DNA of 64,000 bases from positions 1 to 64,000 of the forward strand of contig NZ_JAHUWJ010000026.1 in NCBI RefSeq assembly GCF_019219075.1, given 5' to 3'. This stretch comes from Chitinophaga sp. sic0106 (lineage in GTDB: Bacteria; Bacteroidota; Bacteroidia; Chitinophagales; Chitinophagaceae). The notes below the pieces were generated by a model. That model was given only the letters and a program-made list of their open reading frames with translations. It had not been told where the DNA came from and did no database searches. Below, one piece after another: positions 25,444 through 33,404 of this stretch. Positions within the stretch are counted from its first letter, which is position 1. Every line of letters begins with the position of its first letter. Made by a program: the position numbers and the translations under genes.

Positions 25444-26442
25444 TTATCTGTTTACCAGTTTCATGCCGCCTTCCGTGTAACGGGTGCCGGCAACCTGGTT
25501 GTTTTTCAGGATTTCGTCAATGGATGCCAGATCCTGTGCATCTAACTTTACATCTACAGCGGCAGCGTTCTCTTGCAGGTACTTTCTGCGTTTGGTGCCT
25601 GGGATAGGGATGATGTCATCACCTTGTGCCAGCAGCCAAGCCAGCGAGAGCTGTCCTGCTGTGATGCCTTTGTTTTTTGCGAAAGCGCTCAGCGCTTCTG
25701 CTGTTTGCAGGTTCTGTTCGAAGTTGCCATCCTGAAAGCGAGGCAGGTTTCTCCTGAAATCGCCGGCATCCAGCTGGCTCGTGTTGGTAAGAGTGCCCGT
25801 ACTCATACCGCGGCCGAGCGGGCTGTATGCTACCAGGGAAACGCCCAGTTCTCTGGCAGTGTTCAGGATGTCGCCTTCTATATCTCTGCTAAAAAGAGAG
25901 TATTCTGATTGCAATGCCGCGATAGGATGTACGGAGCACGCTTTCCGGAGCGAAGCGGCACTCGCTTCAGACAATCCGAGGTAGCGCACTTTCCCTTCCT
26001 GTACCAGTTCTGCCATGGCGCCCACCATGTCTTCTACCGGCACCTGATCATCAATGCGGTGAGCATAATATAAGTCGATTACATCTGTGCCAAGTCTTTT
26101 TAAACTGGCTTCACAGGCTTGTTTCAGGTATTTTGGAGAGCCGTCGAAGGAGTAAGAATTATCATCATTGAAACGGAAACCAAATTTGGTGGCTAGAAAA
26201 ACATCGTCCCGTTTAGTAGCGAGGATGTTAGAAAGCAATTTTTCGTTGGCGCCCTGGCCGTACATATCGGCGGTGTCCCAGAAGTTAACGCCTAGTTCCA
26301 GCGCGAGTGATAAAGTGGCGAGTGATTCCTGCTCACCGGCGGCAATGTCCTGTGGATTGCCGTAAGCGAATGACATTCCCATGCAACCCAGTCCGATAGC
26401 CGATACGGAGGCTTCTGTTTTTCCTAATTTTCTGTACTGCAT
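25444..26442 (-). CDS. Aldo/keto reductase
   Basis: A 332-residue NAD(P)H-dependent oxidoreductase of the AKR superfamily, (beta/alpha)8 barrel, closest by feel to the AKR13/YajO-type group. The catalytic tetrad is visible: D56 and Y61 in [10 protein letters not shown]86 in LATKFGF, and H128 in [22 protein letters not shown] near the C-terminus binds the cofactor phosphate. The substrate is unknown. An AraC-family regulator lies just upstream on the same strand and may control it, but each has its own -7 element. Confidence 0.93.
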   Translation of the reverse strand: MQYRKLGKTEASVSAIGLGCMGMSFAYGNPQDIAAGEQESLATLSLALELGVNFWDTADMYGQGANEKLLSNILATKRDDVFLATKFGFRFNDDNSYSFDGSPKYLKQACEASLKRLGTDVIDLYYAHRIDDQVPVEDMVGAMAELVQEGKVRYLGLSEASAASLRKACSVHPIAALQSEYSLFSRDIEGDILNTARELGVSLVAYSPLGRGMSTGTLTNTSQLDAGDFRRNLPRFQDGNFEQNLQTAEALSAFAKNKGITAGQLSLAWLLAQGDDIIPIPGTKRRKYLQENAAAVDVKLDAQDLASIDEILKNNQVAGTRYTEGGMKLVNR

Positions 26443-26463
26443 AATCTTGAGGTTTTATGCAGG

Positions 26464-26471
26464 CAAAGATA
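26464..26471 (-). promoter_or_regulatory. -7 element for the aldo/keto reductase gene
   Basis: Minus strand reads TATCTTTG, matching TAnnTTTG. Predicted start near 26458, with a 16-nt leader. The 88-bp gap to the AraC gene is the natural place for an operator. Confidence 0.45.
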
Positions 26472-26530
26472 GGAGCAGGTACCATGAACCGGATTGTAAA
26501 CTTCAAAGGAATAATTGTGAATTTCAAAGG

Positions 26531-27421
26531 TTACTGTTGGCGATATGCGTGGGGGGCCTGTTGACTGTGGTTTCTGAAGAAGTGCGTAAAGTTGCCTGGA
26601 TCTTCAAAGCCAAGGCACCAGGCTATTTCAGCGATTTGCCAGTCGGTATGCATGAGTAATAATTTAGCTTCCAGCAGTACCCGTTGCCGGATATGCTCGC
26701 TGATGGTGCGGCCGGTAGTATGTTTTACGCAGGCGTTGAGATGATTAGGGTGTGTGTTTAATGCAGCGGCAAATTCTTTAGCTGTTTTAATCCCAATTTG
26801 TTGGTGAGGATGCTCTATCGGAAACTGTTTTTCCAGTTTATCGGTAAAGCGATAGGCCAGCTGTTGCGCTGCGGAATGCACGATAGTAGGCTTGGTGGTA
26901 TCCATGGCTATTCTTCTGCCTTCCAGTAACAGTAGTTTTATATAGATGAGGATGGCCTCCTGTTTAAAAGCGGCATTTTCCTGGAACTCTCTCGTCAGTT
27001 GACGGAAGATGGAACAAAGGTAACTGGCCTGGTCTTCGTTAATAGGGAAAATAGCCTGGCTGCCTGGCTGGAGCAGTGGATAAGTCAGCAACTCATGCGG
27101 CTGTTTATGAAATAATTCTTCTGTGAAAAGGCAGTAGTAACCGTCCTGTTCTTTTGTTGTTTCCACCCAGGTTTTAACGGTATGCGGGTTGATGAAGATA
27201 ATAGTGGGGCCTTTTACTTCATGCGCAACGCCATCCATGGTGTAGATTCCTTCTCCTCGGGTGACCAGTGATATTTTGTAGTAGTCGCGCCGGGATGCGC
27301 CTATCTCTTTTTTTACCGGATGTTCATTTCGGGAATACGCTGCAAAGGTGCCATTGGCAGGTACTTTGGGTTGTATATCGAAGTGTTGGTAAAGAAAGAG
27401 GTCGTCCTGCATTTCCGTCAT
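26531..27421 (-). CDS. AraC-family transcriptional regulator
   Basis: About 296 residues from the ATG at 27421. An N-terminal cupin-like sensor region (about 10-130, with GEGIYTMDGVAHEVKGPTIIFINP) is followed by the C-terminal double helix-turn-helix (about 195-293), ending AEIAWCLGFEDPGNFTHFFRNH, the hallmark of AraC/XylS proteins. The ORF extends to 27475, but a -7 element at 27473-27480 overlaps that start, so a downstream ATG (27421 or 27412) is more likely. It is probably the regulator of the adjacent aldo/keto reductase, an inference from position. Confidence 0.9.
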   Translation of the reverse strand: MTEMQDDLFLYQHFDIQPKVPANGTFAAYSRNEHPVKKEIGASRRDYYKISLVTRGEGIYTMDGVAHEVKGPTIIFINPHTVKTWVETTKEQDGYYCLFTEELFHKQPHELLTYPLLQPGSQAIFPINEDQASYLCSIFRQLTREFQENAAFKQEAILIYIKLLLLEGRRIAMDTTKPTIVHSAAQQLAYRFTDKLEKQFPIEHPHQQIGIKTAKEFAAALNTHPNHLNACVKHTTGRTISEHIRQRVLLEAKLLLMHTDWQIAEIAWCLGFEDPGNFTHFFRNHSQQAPHAYRQQ

Positions 27422-27472
27422 TTTTGAAGTCCGGATTTCGTTGGAGCGGGTTATTCTTTTTAAAGACATACT

Positions 27473-27480
27473 CAAAAATA
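27473..27480 (-). promoter_or_regulatory. -7 element for the AraC-family gene
   Basis: Minus strand reads TATTTTTG, matching TAnnTTTG. Predicted start near 27467, which excludes the longest ORF start at 27475. Confidence 0.4.
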
Positions 27481-27694
27481 CGCCAACTATTTGTTAAAAA
27501 AACAACGAAGGCATAGGAAGGTGAAAAAATAAAGAATGGCTGAAAGTATTGATTTTACTGGTAGTTTCATAAAAATGCAACTTTATTGCATTTTTATTTT
27601 TGATAATATTCAAAAGAATTCACAATTTGTTAACGCCTTTATCAACCAAAATCTTGTTATTGATAGAACAAGATAACTCATTCAACCAAATACA

Positions 27695-27720
27695 AAAAGG
27701 ACGCTGTTCAGCGTCCTTTT
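27695..27720. terminator. Terminator after birA
   Basis: AAAAGGACGCTG / CAGCGTCCTTTT, a 12-bp stem with a minimal loop, 20 nt past the birA stop. A/T tracts on both sides make it potentially bidirectional. Confidence 0.85.
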
Positions 27721-27739
27721 CCATTTAAATTTTTTTATT

Positions 27740-28504
27740 TCAGGAGAGAATAAATTCTATTTCACCGAAAGTGAATTCGTGGCGGGCGTTATCAATCTCC
27801 ATCACCAATATCCCGGTTTCCAATACATCTTTTATGATACCGGTAAAGGCTACTCCATCCTTGCGGTAGCTGGCTGGTATGTTGAGCCGGAAAAGGCGGC
27901 TTTTATATTCTTCCATGATGGCGGTGTAATTACCGGTTTCCAGTTGCCGGACGCGTTTATCCAGGCAGGCGCATAGTTCCTGTGCAAAGGCTGGGCCTTC
28001 CCATGTTTTGCCGGTAATTTGTCGCAGGGAAACGGCATGGCGTAGTTCTTCCGGGAATTTTGCCTGGTTGAGGTTCACGCCTATCCCGATGATGGCATAC
28101 TGCCAGATAGTGCCACGAATGACGTTTTCTATGAGAATGCCAACTGCCTTTCTGTCACGCCAGTAAATATCATTTGGCCATTTGATCGCGGTTTCGTCGC
28201 CGGCGTAAGTACTGAAGAGGTCATATGTAGCGAGGGCGGCAACGGCGCTCAGCAAAAACTGCCGGGAAAGTGGCAAGGCAGCAGGTTGCAGGGCTACGGA
28301 TAAAGCGCTAACGTCTCCGGGTTCCGATAGCCATTTTTTACCCCTGGTTCCTTTGCCCGCAGTCTGGTACCCTGTAAACCAGGCTGTACCGGATGTCACA
28401 TCGCCGGAATTGACCTGTGCCATGGCATAGTTATTGGTGCTGTCTGTTTTTTCCAGGATATAAAACGGGTGTCCTATCACTTGAATCCTTTTAAGTCTGT
28501 ACAA
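27740..28504 (-). CDS. birA: Biotin--[acetyl-CoA carboxylase] ligase
   Basis: A 254-residue biotin protein ligase that activates biotin to biotinyl-AMP and loads it on carboxylase carrier proteins. Motifs are TDSTNNYA (20-27), the biotinyl-AMP loop GKGTRGKKW (50-58), and KWPNDIYW (108-115) followed by K119. There is no N-terminal winged-helix domain, so it is a monofunctional (class I) ligase and not a BirA-type repressor. It is divergent from rsfS. Confidence 0.95.
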   Translation of the reverse strand: MYRLKRIQVIGHPFYILEKTDSTNNYAMAQVNSGDVTSGTAWFTGYQTAGKGTRGKKWLSEPGDVSALSVALQPAALPLSRQFLLSAVAALATYDLFSTYAGDETAIKWPNDIYWRDRKAVGILIENVIRGTIWQYAIIGIGVNLNQAKFPEELRHAVSLRQITGKTWEGPAFAQELCACLDKRVRQLETGNYTAIMEEYKSRLFRLNIPASYRKDGVAFTGIIKDVLETGILVMEIDNARHEFTFGEIEFILS

Positions 28505-28595
28505 AGGCCGGCAAAGTAGTTCATTTTATTGTTTTCTTAACATAATAGGAGGCCTTGAGCGTATTTTTCTCAGGCTGATATTAAGGCTTGTTTAG

Positions 28596-28603
28596 TAACT
28601 TTG
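28596..28603 (+). promoter_or_regulatory. -7 element for the rsfS-ftsH operon
   Basis: TAACTTTG matches TAnnTTTG. Predicted start near 28609 gives a leader of about 30 nt to the TTG start of rsfS. Confidence 0.45.
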
Positions 28604-28639
28604 ACAATTAAAGATTATTTTTAACAAAAACGTGATTTA

Positions 28640-29041
28640 TTGGCACCCTTAACCGTTCTGAGCACGAGGAAAAAAGCGCAGACGCGCTTAACCAGAGAAA
28701 GTGAAATTTTTACCACCATCATCAAGGCCATACAGGAAAAGAAGGGGGAAAATATCGTTTCCCTGGATCTGCGCCAGATTCCTGAAGCTGTGGCCGATTT
28801 CTTTATCATATGTGAAGGAAACTCCAATACACAGGTTCGGGCAATAGCCGACTTCGTGGCTGACGAAGTAGAAAAGAAGCTGGAGGAAGCGCCGTATAAA
28901 CATGAAGGCTTTACCGCCCAGCAATGGATATTGGTTGACTATGTGAATGTGGTGGTGCATGTTTTTCAGCCGGAAACAAGAGCTTTCTATAATCTGGAAG
29001 AAATGTGGAGCGACGCCGAAAGGATGGAGCACAATGACTAA
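28640..29041 (+). CDS. rsfS: Ribosome silencing factor RsfS
   Basis: A 133-residue RsfS/Iojap protein, which binds ribosomal protein L14 (uL14) and blocks subunit joining when nutrients are short. The conserved region runs from about 20 to 128: ENIVSLDLRQIPEAVADFFIICEGNSNTQVRAIAD is covered in pieces at 38-72, then QWILVDYVNVVVHVFQPETRAFYNLEEMW follows. The start is a TTG at 28640, since no ATG lies upstream in frame near the promoter. First gene of an apparent rsfS-ftsH-LUD-lpxH run. Confidence 0.95.
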   Translation: MAPLTVLSTRKKAQTRLTRESEIFTTIIKAIQEKKGENIVSLDLRQIPEAVADFFIICEGNSNTQVRAIADFVADEVEKKLEEAPYKHEGFTAQQWILVDYVNVVVHVFQPETRAFYNLEEMWSDAERMEHND

Positions 29042-29116
29042 ACAAAATCAGTCGATTTCGTATTAATATAATTATAATTCTGATAGCAATAAACATCCGT
29101 TAAGGAGCGAAAGATT

Positions 29117-31147
29117 ATGGAAAAAGGAGGCAATAACTTCAACAGAGGGTCAGACAAATCGCCTAAGAAAGGACCTAAGTTTACGATATACTGGGTATAT
29201 GCCTTCATTGGTATAGCCCTGCTTGCCATGAACTTACTCGATTTCGGCTCTCATCCAAAAGAAATCAGCTTCCAGGAGTTCCAGGTTAACTACCTGAAAC
29301 CTGGTGACGTAGAACAGCTGGTTGTCGTAAATAAGAAGTATGTAGAAGTCTACATAAAGAAAGACAAACTTAAAGATCCTCAATTCAAAGACGTTAACAA
29401 GAGCCGTTTGGGGGGTGATAACCCTGGCCCTCATTACCGTTTTACCATTGGTAGCGAAGAGAGTTTCAAGAAAGATATGGATAAAGCCCAGGAGGGTGTA
29501 GCACCTGAAAACCAGGTTAAAATCAAATACGATGAGCGAACCAGTTGGTTCGAGCCAGTATTCCAGCTCCTGTTGCCAATCCTGTTGATCATCGGTTTGT
29601 GGGTATTGCTGATGCGTAAAGTTGGCGGCCCAGGTGGCGGCGGCAGCGGCGGTCCCGGTGGTATCTTCAATATCGGTAAATCCAAAGCTACCCTGTTCGA
29701 CAAGGGTACCCGCGTAAACATCACCTTTAACGATGTTGCCGGTTTGGACGAAGCCAAAGTAGAAGTAATGGAAATTGTGGATTTCCTGAAAAATCCTAAA
29801 AAATATACTGCACTGGGTGGTAAAATCCCTAAAGGTGCGTTGCTGGTAGGCCCTCCGGGTACGGGTAAAACGCTCCTGGCAAAAGCTATGGCCGGTGAAG
29901 CACAGGTGCCTTTCTTCTCTATGTCCGGTTCCGACTTCGTTGAACTGTTCGTAGGGGTAGGTGCCAGCCGTGTACGTGACCTGTTTAAACAGGCCCGCGA
30001 AAAAGCACCTTGTATCATCTTCATCGATGAAATTGATGCGATCGGTCGTGCAAGAGGTAAAAACGTAATGATGAGCAATGATGAGCGTGAAAACACCCTC
30101 AACCAACTGCTCGTAGAAATGGATGGTTTCGGCACCGACAGCGGTATCATCATTCTGGCTGCTACCAACCGCCCGGATGTACTGGACAGCGCTTTACTGC
30201 GCCCAGGCCGTTTCGACCGCCAGATTTCCATCGATAAGCCAGACCTGGCCGGAAGAGAACAAATCTTCCAGGTGCATTTGAAGCCTATCAAAACATCTCC
30301 GAACCTCGACATCAAGAAACTGGCCTCCATGACGCCTGGCTTCGCCGGTGCCGATATCGCCAACGTATGTAACGAAGCCGCCCTCATCGCTGCCCGTAAA
30401 GGGAAAACTGAGGTGGAAATGGACGACTTCAACGATGCCATTGACCGTGTAATCGGTGGTTTGGAAAAGAAAAACAAAATCATCTCTCCGGAAGAAAAAG
30501 AAGTAATCGCCTACCACGAAGCAGGCCACGCCATCTGCGGATGGTACCTGGAACATGCTAACCCACTGGTAAAAGTGACTATCGTACCACGTGGAGTTGC
30601 TGCACTCGGTTACGCCCAATATCTCCCGAAAGAACAATATCTCTACAATACCGAACAACTGATGGACGATATCTGCATGACCCTCGGCGGCCGCGCAGTA
30701 GAAGAAATCGTTTTTGGTAAAATCTCCACCGGCGCACAAAATGACCTGCAGGTAATCACCCGCATGGCCTATGCTATGGTGACCGTTTACGGTATGAACG
30801 ATAAAGTAGGTAATGTATCCTTCTACGATCCTAACAACGATCAGGCGTTTACAAAACCTTACTCCGAAGAAACCGCTAAACTCATCGATGAAGAAGTAAG
30901 AAAACTCATCGACAGCGCTTACGTCAGAACTAAAAGCCTGCTTACAGAAAGACTGGAACAGGTGAAAATTCTCGCTACCGAACTGCTGAAAAGCGAAGTG
31001 CTTTACCAGGCCGACCTGGAAAGACTGATCGGTAAACGTCCGTACGACATCAGCAAAGAACACCATGCAAGCAAAGAAGGATTCACGACAGACGGTGTTC
31101 ACCCATCGGATATCATCAATCCATCACCATCACCTGCAAATGCGTAA
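29117..31147 (+). CDS. ftsH: ATP-dependent zinc metalloprotease FtsH
   Basis: A 676-residue membrane AAA+ protease. Two membrane helices (about 23-41 and 146-166) flank a periplasmic region. A glycine-rich linker (170-182) leads to the AAA+ domain with Walker A GPPGTGKT (245-252), Walker B IIFIDEID (300-307) and the second region of homology near 350-368. The zinc site is HEAGH (467-471). It degrades membrane and some soluble proteins as a hexamer. It lies 75 bp after rsfS and 8 bp before the LUD gene. Confidence 0.98.
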   Translation: MEKGGNNFNRGSDKSPKKGPKFTIYWVYAFIGIALLAMNLLDFGSHPKEISFQEFQVNYLKPGDVEQLVVVNKKYVEVYIKKDKLKDPQFKDVNKSRLGGDNPGPHYRFTIGSEESFKKDMDKAQEGVAPENQVKIKYDERTSWFEPVFQLLLPILLIIGLWVLLMRKVGGPGGGGSGGPGGIFNIGKSKATLFDKGTRVNITFNDVAGLDEAKVEVMEIVDFLKNPKKYTALGGKIPKGALLVGPPGTGKTLLAKAMAGEAQVPFFSMSGSDFVELFVGVGASRVRDLFKQAREKAPCIIFIDEIDAIGRARGKNVMMSNDERENTLNQLLVEMDGFGTDSGIIILAATNRPDVLDSALLRPGRFDRQISIDKPDLAGREQIFQVHLKPIKTSPNLDIKKLASMTPGFAGADIANVCNEAALIAARKGKTEVEMDDFNDAIDRVIGGLEKKNKIISPEEKEVIAYHEAGHAICGWYLEHANPLVKVTIVPRGVAALGYAQYLPKEQYLYNTEQLMDDICMTLGGRAVEEIVFGKISTGAQNDLQVITRMAYAMVTVYGMNDKVGNVSFYDPNNDQAFTKPYSEETAKLIDEEVRKLIDSAYVRTKSLLTERLEQVKILATELLKSEVLYQADLERLIGKRPYDISKEHHASKEGFTTDGVHPSDIINPSPSPANA

Positions 31148-31155
31148 TTAGTCAT

Positions 31156-31791
31156 ATGAAGGTTTCTCCTGCCAAGGAAAATATTCTGAAGCGAGTACGA
31201 AATGCTTTAAGCCAGTCAGTACAGTTGCCCTTCCCTAACTCGGAGGGCAACACTGCTGTGTTTAAAACCGAGAGCGAAGGAATGGAAATCAGATTCGCTG
31301 AAGAGTTTACCCGTCTCCAGGGTAAATTTGTTTTCTGCGCAGGTAAAACTGAACTGATCGAAAATTTACGCGCACTCTGCGATAACAAGGAATGGCACAA
31401 TGTGCACTGCCAGACTCCTGCCCTGCTCAAACACCTGCATACCGACGAGCTGCCCTGCCTCAACCAGGGCAACATGCACGATGCAGATGCCGCTATTACT
31501 GACGTAGAGTACCTGGTAGCACGCACGGGAACAGTAGTGCTCAGCGCGGCCCAGCCAAGCGGCAGAGCCCTGCCGGTATACACCCCCGTGCATATCATGA
31601 TTGCCTACACACACCAGCTGGTATTTGACCTGAAAGATGCCCTGCATAAGCTCAAGGACAAATACGGCAACGACCTGCCTTCTGCCATTTCCTTTGCAAC
31701 AGGGCCCAGCAGAACCGCAGATATTGAGAAAACATTGGTAGTAGGTATTCACGGACCCAAAGAAGTATACGTATTTTTAGTAGACGAATAG
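31156..31791 (+). CDS. LUD-domain (LutC/YkgG-type) protein
   Basis: A 211-residue protein with one LUD domain; the diagnostic C-terminal signature is TGPSRTADIEKTLVVGIHGP (187-206). LutC is one subunit of the LutABC L-lactate utilisation complex. Here lutA and lutB are absent from the neighbourhood and the gene sits between ftsH (8 bp) and lpxH (1 bp). A stand-alone role is therefore likely and its function is unknown. Confidence 0.9.
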   Translation: MKVSPAKENILKRVRNALSQSVQLPFPNSEGNTAVFKTESEGMEIRFAEEFTRLQGKFVFCAGKTELIENLRALCDNKEWHNVHCQTPALLKHLHTDELPCLNQGNMHDADAAITDVEYLVARTGTVVLSAAQPSGRALPVYTPVHIMIAYTHQLVFDLKDALHKLKDKYGNDLPSAISFATGPSRTADIEKTLVVGIHGPKEVYVFLVDE

Positions 31792-31792
31792 C

Positions 31793-32599
31793 ATGGAGAT
31801 CAATTTGCCCGCAGGCAGAAAAGTTTATTTCGCCTCAGATTTTCACCTGGGAGTGCCTGATGCCAACACCAGCAGAGCGCGTGAAAAACTCATCATTAAA
31901 TGGCTGGAAGAAGCTGAAAAAGACGCCGGACACATCTTCCTCGTTGGCGATATCTTCGATTTCTGGTTTGAATACAAACACGTAGTTCCTAAAGGATATA
32001 TCCGTATTCTCGGCAAACTGGCCGCCCTTCGCGATAAGGGTATCGGTATTTCCGTTTTTATCGGTAACCACGACATGTGGATGAACGGCTATTTTGAAGA
32101 AGAGCTGGATATCCCCGTGTACTATGAACCGCAGACTTATACCATTGCCGGCAAACGCTTCTATATTGGCCATGGCGACGGCCTGGGCCCCGGAGATCAT
32201 GGCTATAAATTCCTCAAGAAAGTATTCCGCAACCCCGTATGCAGATGGCTGTTCTCCGCCTTACATCCCGCCATCGGGATTGGTATGGCCAATTACTTCA
32301 GCCGTAAAAGCAGAGCCGCTGTAGGCCAGGATTTAGAAAAATTCCTGGGCGAAGAAAACGAGTGGCTCGCCATTTACAGCAAAGAAGTGCTGCAAAAAGA
32401 ACATTTCGATTACTTCATCTTCGGGCACCGGCACCTGCCCCTGGATATTAAAGTGGGTGAAAACAGCCGATATATCAATCTGGGCGACTGGCTCAACTAC
32501 ACCTCCTTTGCCGTTTTTGACGGTCAGCAAACGACGCTGCAGTATTATACTGCCGCTGGTGAAAAAGCTGCCATATCAGGCGTCAAGGATATCGTGTAG
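31793..32599 (+). CDS. lpxH: UDP-2,3-diacylglucosamine diphosphatase (LpxH-like)
   Basis: A 268-residue calcineurin-like metallophosphoesterase. Metal motifs are DFHLG (16-20), GDIFDFW (52-58, D53), GNHDMW (91-96), the GHGDG segment (126-130), and FGHRHLP near the C-terminus. The family cleaves UDP-diacylglucosamine to lipid X in lipid A synthesis. It starts 1 bp after the LUD gene, so it is translationally coupled. The last 24 bp overlap the 3' end of recO on the opposite strand. Confidence 0.92.
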   Translation: MEINLPAGRKVYFASDFHLGVPDANTSRAREKLIIKWLEEAEKDAGHIFLVGDIFDFWFEYKHVVPKGYIRILGKLAALRDKGIGISVFIGNHDMWMNGYFEEELDIPVYYEPQTYTIAGKRFYIGHGDGLGPGDHGYKFLKKVFRNPVCRWLFSALHPAIGIGMANYFSRKSRAAVGQDLEKFLGEENEWLAIYSKEVLQKEHFDYFIFGHRHLPLDIKVGENSRYINLGDWLNYTSFAVFDGQQTTLQYYTAAGEKAAISGVKDIV

Positions 32600-33313
32600 A
32601 ATAGGTGGCGACTGCATCTCCACAAAATCCGGTAAGTGTAGCCTGAAAAATTCCAGGTAAGCATACAGTAACTTCCTTCTTCTTTCTTTGTTCATCACAA
32701 TGCTTGCCAGTTCTTCCGTAGCTGTGCATTGGGAAAGTGCGTCTGTATACTGGCTGGACTCCGGTTCCAGGTGGTGGATATGATGCGGTGGAAGGTCCGT
32801 ATAGTGACCCTCCTGGAGGTCGAGATAAGGGGTGTATTCAGAATAGCGGCCATTTATCCGGAAGCCCAGGTACTCCCCTACTTTAAGGGTAAAAAACAGG
32901 GGCATATTGGCCACCACAGGCAACTCCGATTTGTCGAGGACCTCAAAGGCGTTTTCTACGAAGTAATATAATTCCAGGTGCTGCTCCGGTTGTTTCAGGG
33001 TTTTCTGCAACAGCTCAATCATATATAACGCTACCGTGTTTTTAACGATGTTGAAGTGTAGCGAACTGAAGATATAGGCCAGCTTGAATTCGGCTATGCG
33101 CTGCAGGTTTTTTATCTCCTGATGATATACTACCAGCTCCAGGATATTACCTGGCTGTAACAGGTTGCCACGGGCAGCTTTAGGCTTGCTGGACCGAACC
33201 CCGTTGACGATATAGGACTGCATTCCGAACAATTCTGTAAAAATGCTTACAATCATGCTCGTGTCGCCATATTTGACGGTTCTTAGTACTATCCCTCTTG
33301 TCTTGTGTAACAT
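32576..33313 (-). CDS. recO: DNA repair protein RecO
   Basis: A 245-residue RecO. The N-terminal OB-fold begins MLHKTRGIVLRTVKYGDTS and contains the family segment GMQSYIVNGVRSSKPK (about 30-45), followed by a helical C-terminal domain. RecO loads RecA with RecR and anneals SSB-coated strands in the RecFOR pathway. An in-frame ATG at 33328 adds five residues; 33313 gives the usual start. The C-terminus overlaps lpxH by 24 bp (convergent). I do not see the zinc-binding cysteines of some RecO proteins. Confidence 0.93.
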   Translation of the reverse strand: MLHKTRGIVLRTVKYGDTSMIVSIFTELFGMQSYIVNGVRSSKPKAARGNLLQPGNILELVVYHQEIKNLQRIAEFKLAYIFSSLHFNIVKNTVALYMIELLQKTLKQPEQHLELYYFVENAFEVLDKSELPVVANMPLFFTLKVGEYLGFRINGRYSEYTPYLDLQEGHYTDLPPHHIHHLEPESSQYTDALSQCTATEELASIVMNKERRRKLLYAYLEFFRLHLPDFVEMQSPPILHDILDA

Positions 33314-33404
33314 ATAATCAGCCTGCAATTTAGCTAAAAGCGGCGGTTAACAGCCAATAGCTATTTTAATTACCTTTACGCCCTTACTAAATTGAAAAAT
33401 CCAC

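Noticed and set aside
29434-30483. 349-codon minus-strand open frame
   Set aside because: Antisense to the AAA+ region of ftsH, with Ser/Pro-rich nonsense composition and no start context or promoter.
31156-31791. Lactate utilisation operon
   Set aside because: Only a LutC-like LUD protein is present. lutA and lutB are absent and the neighbours are ftsH and lpxH, so pathway assignment is not supported.
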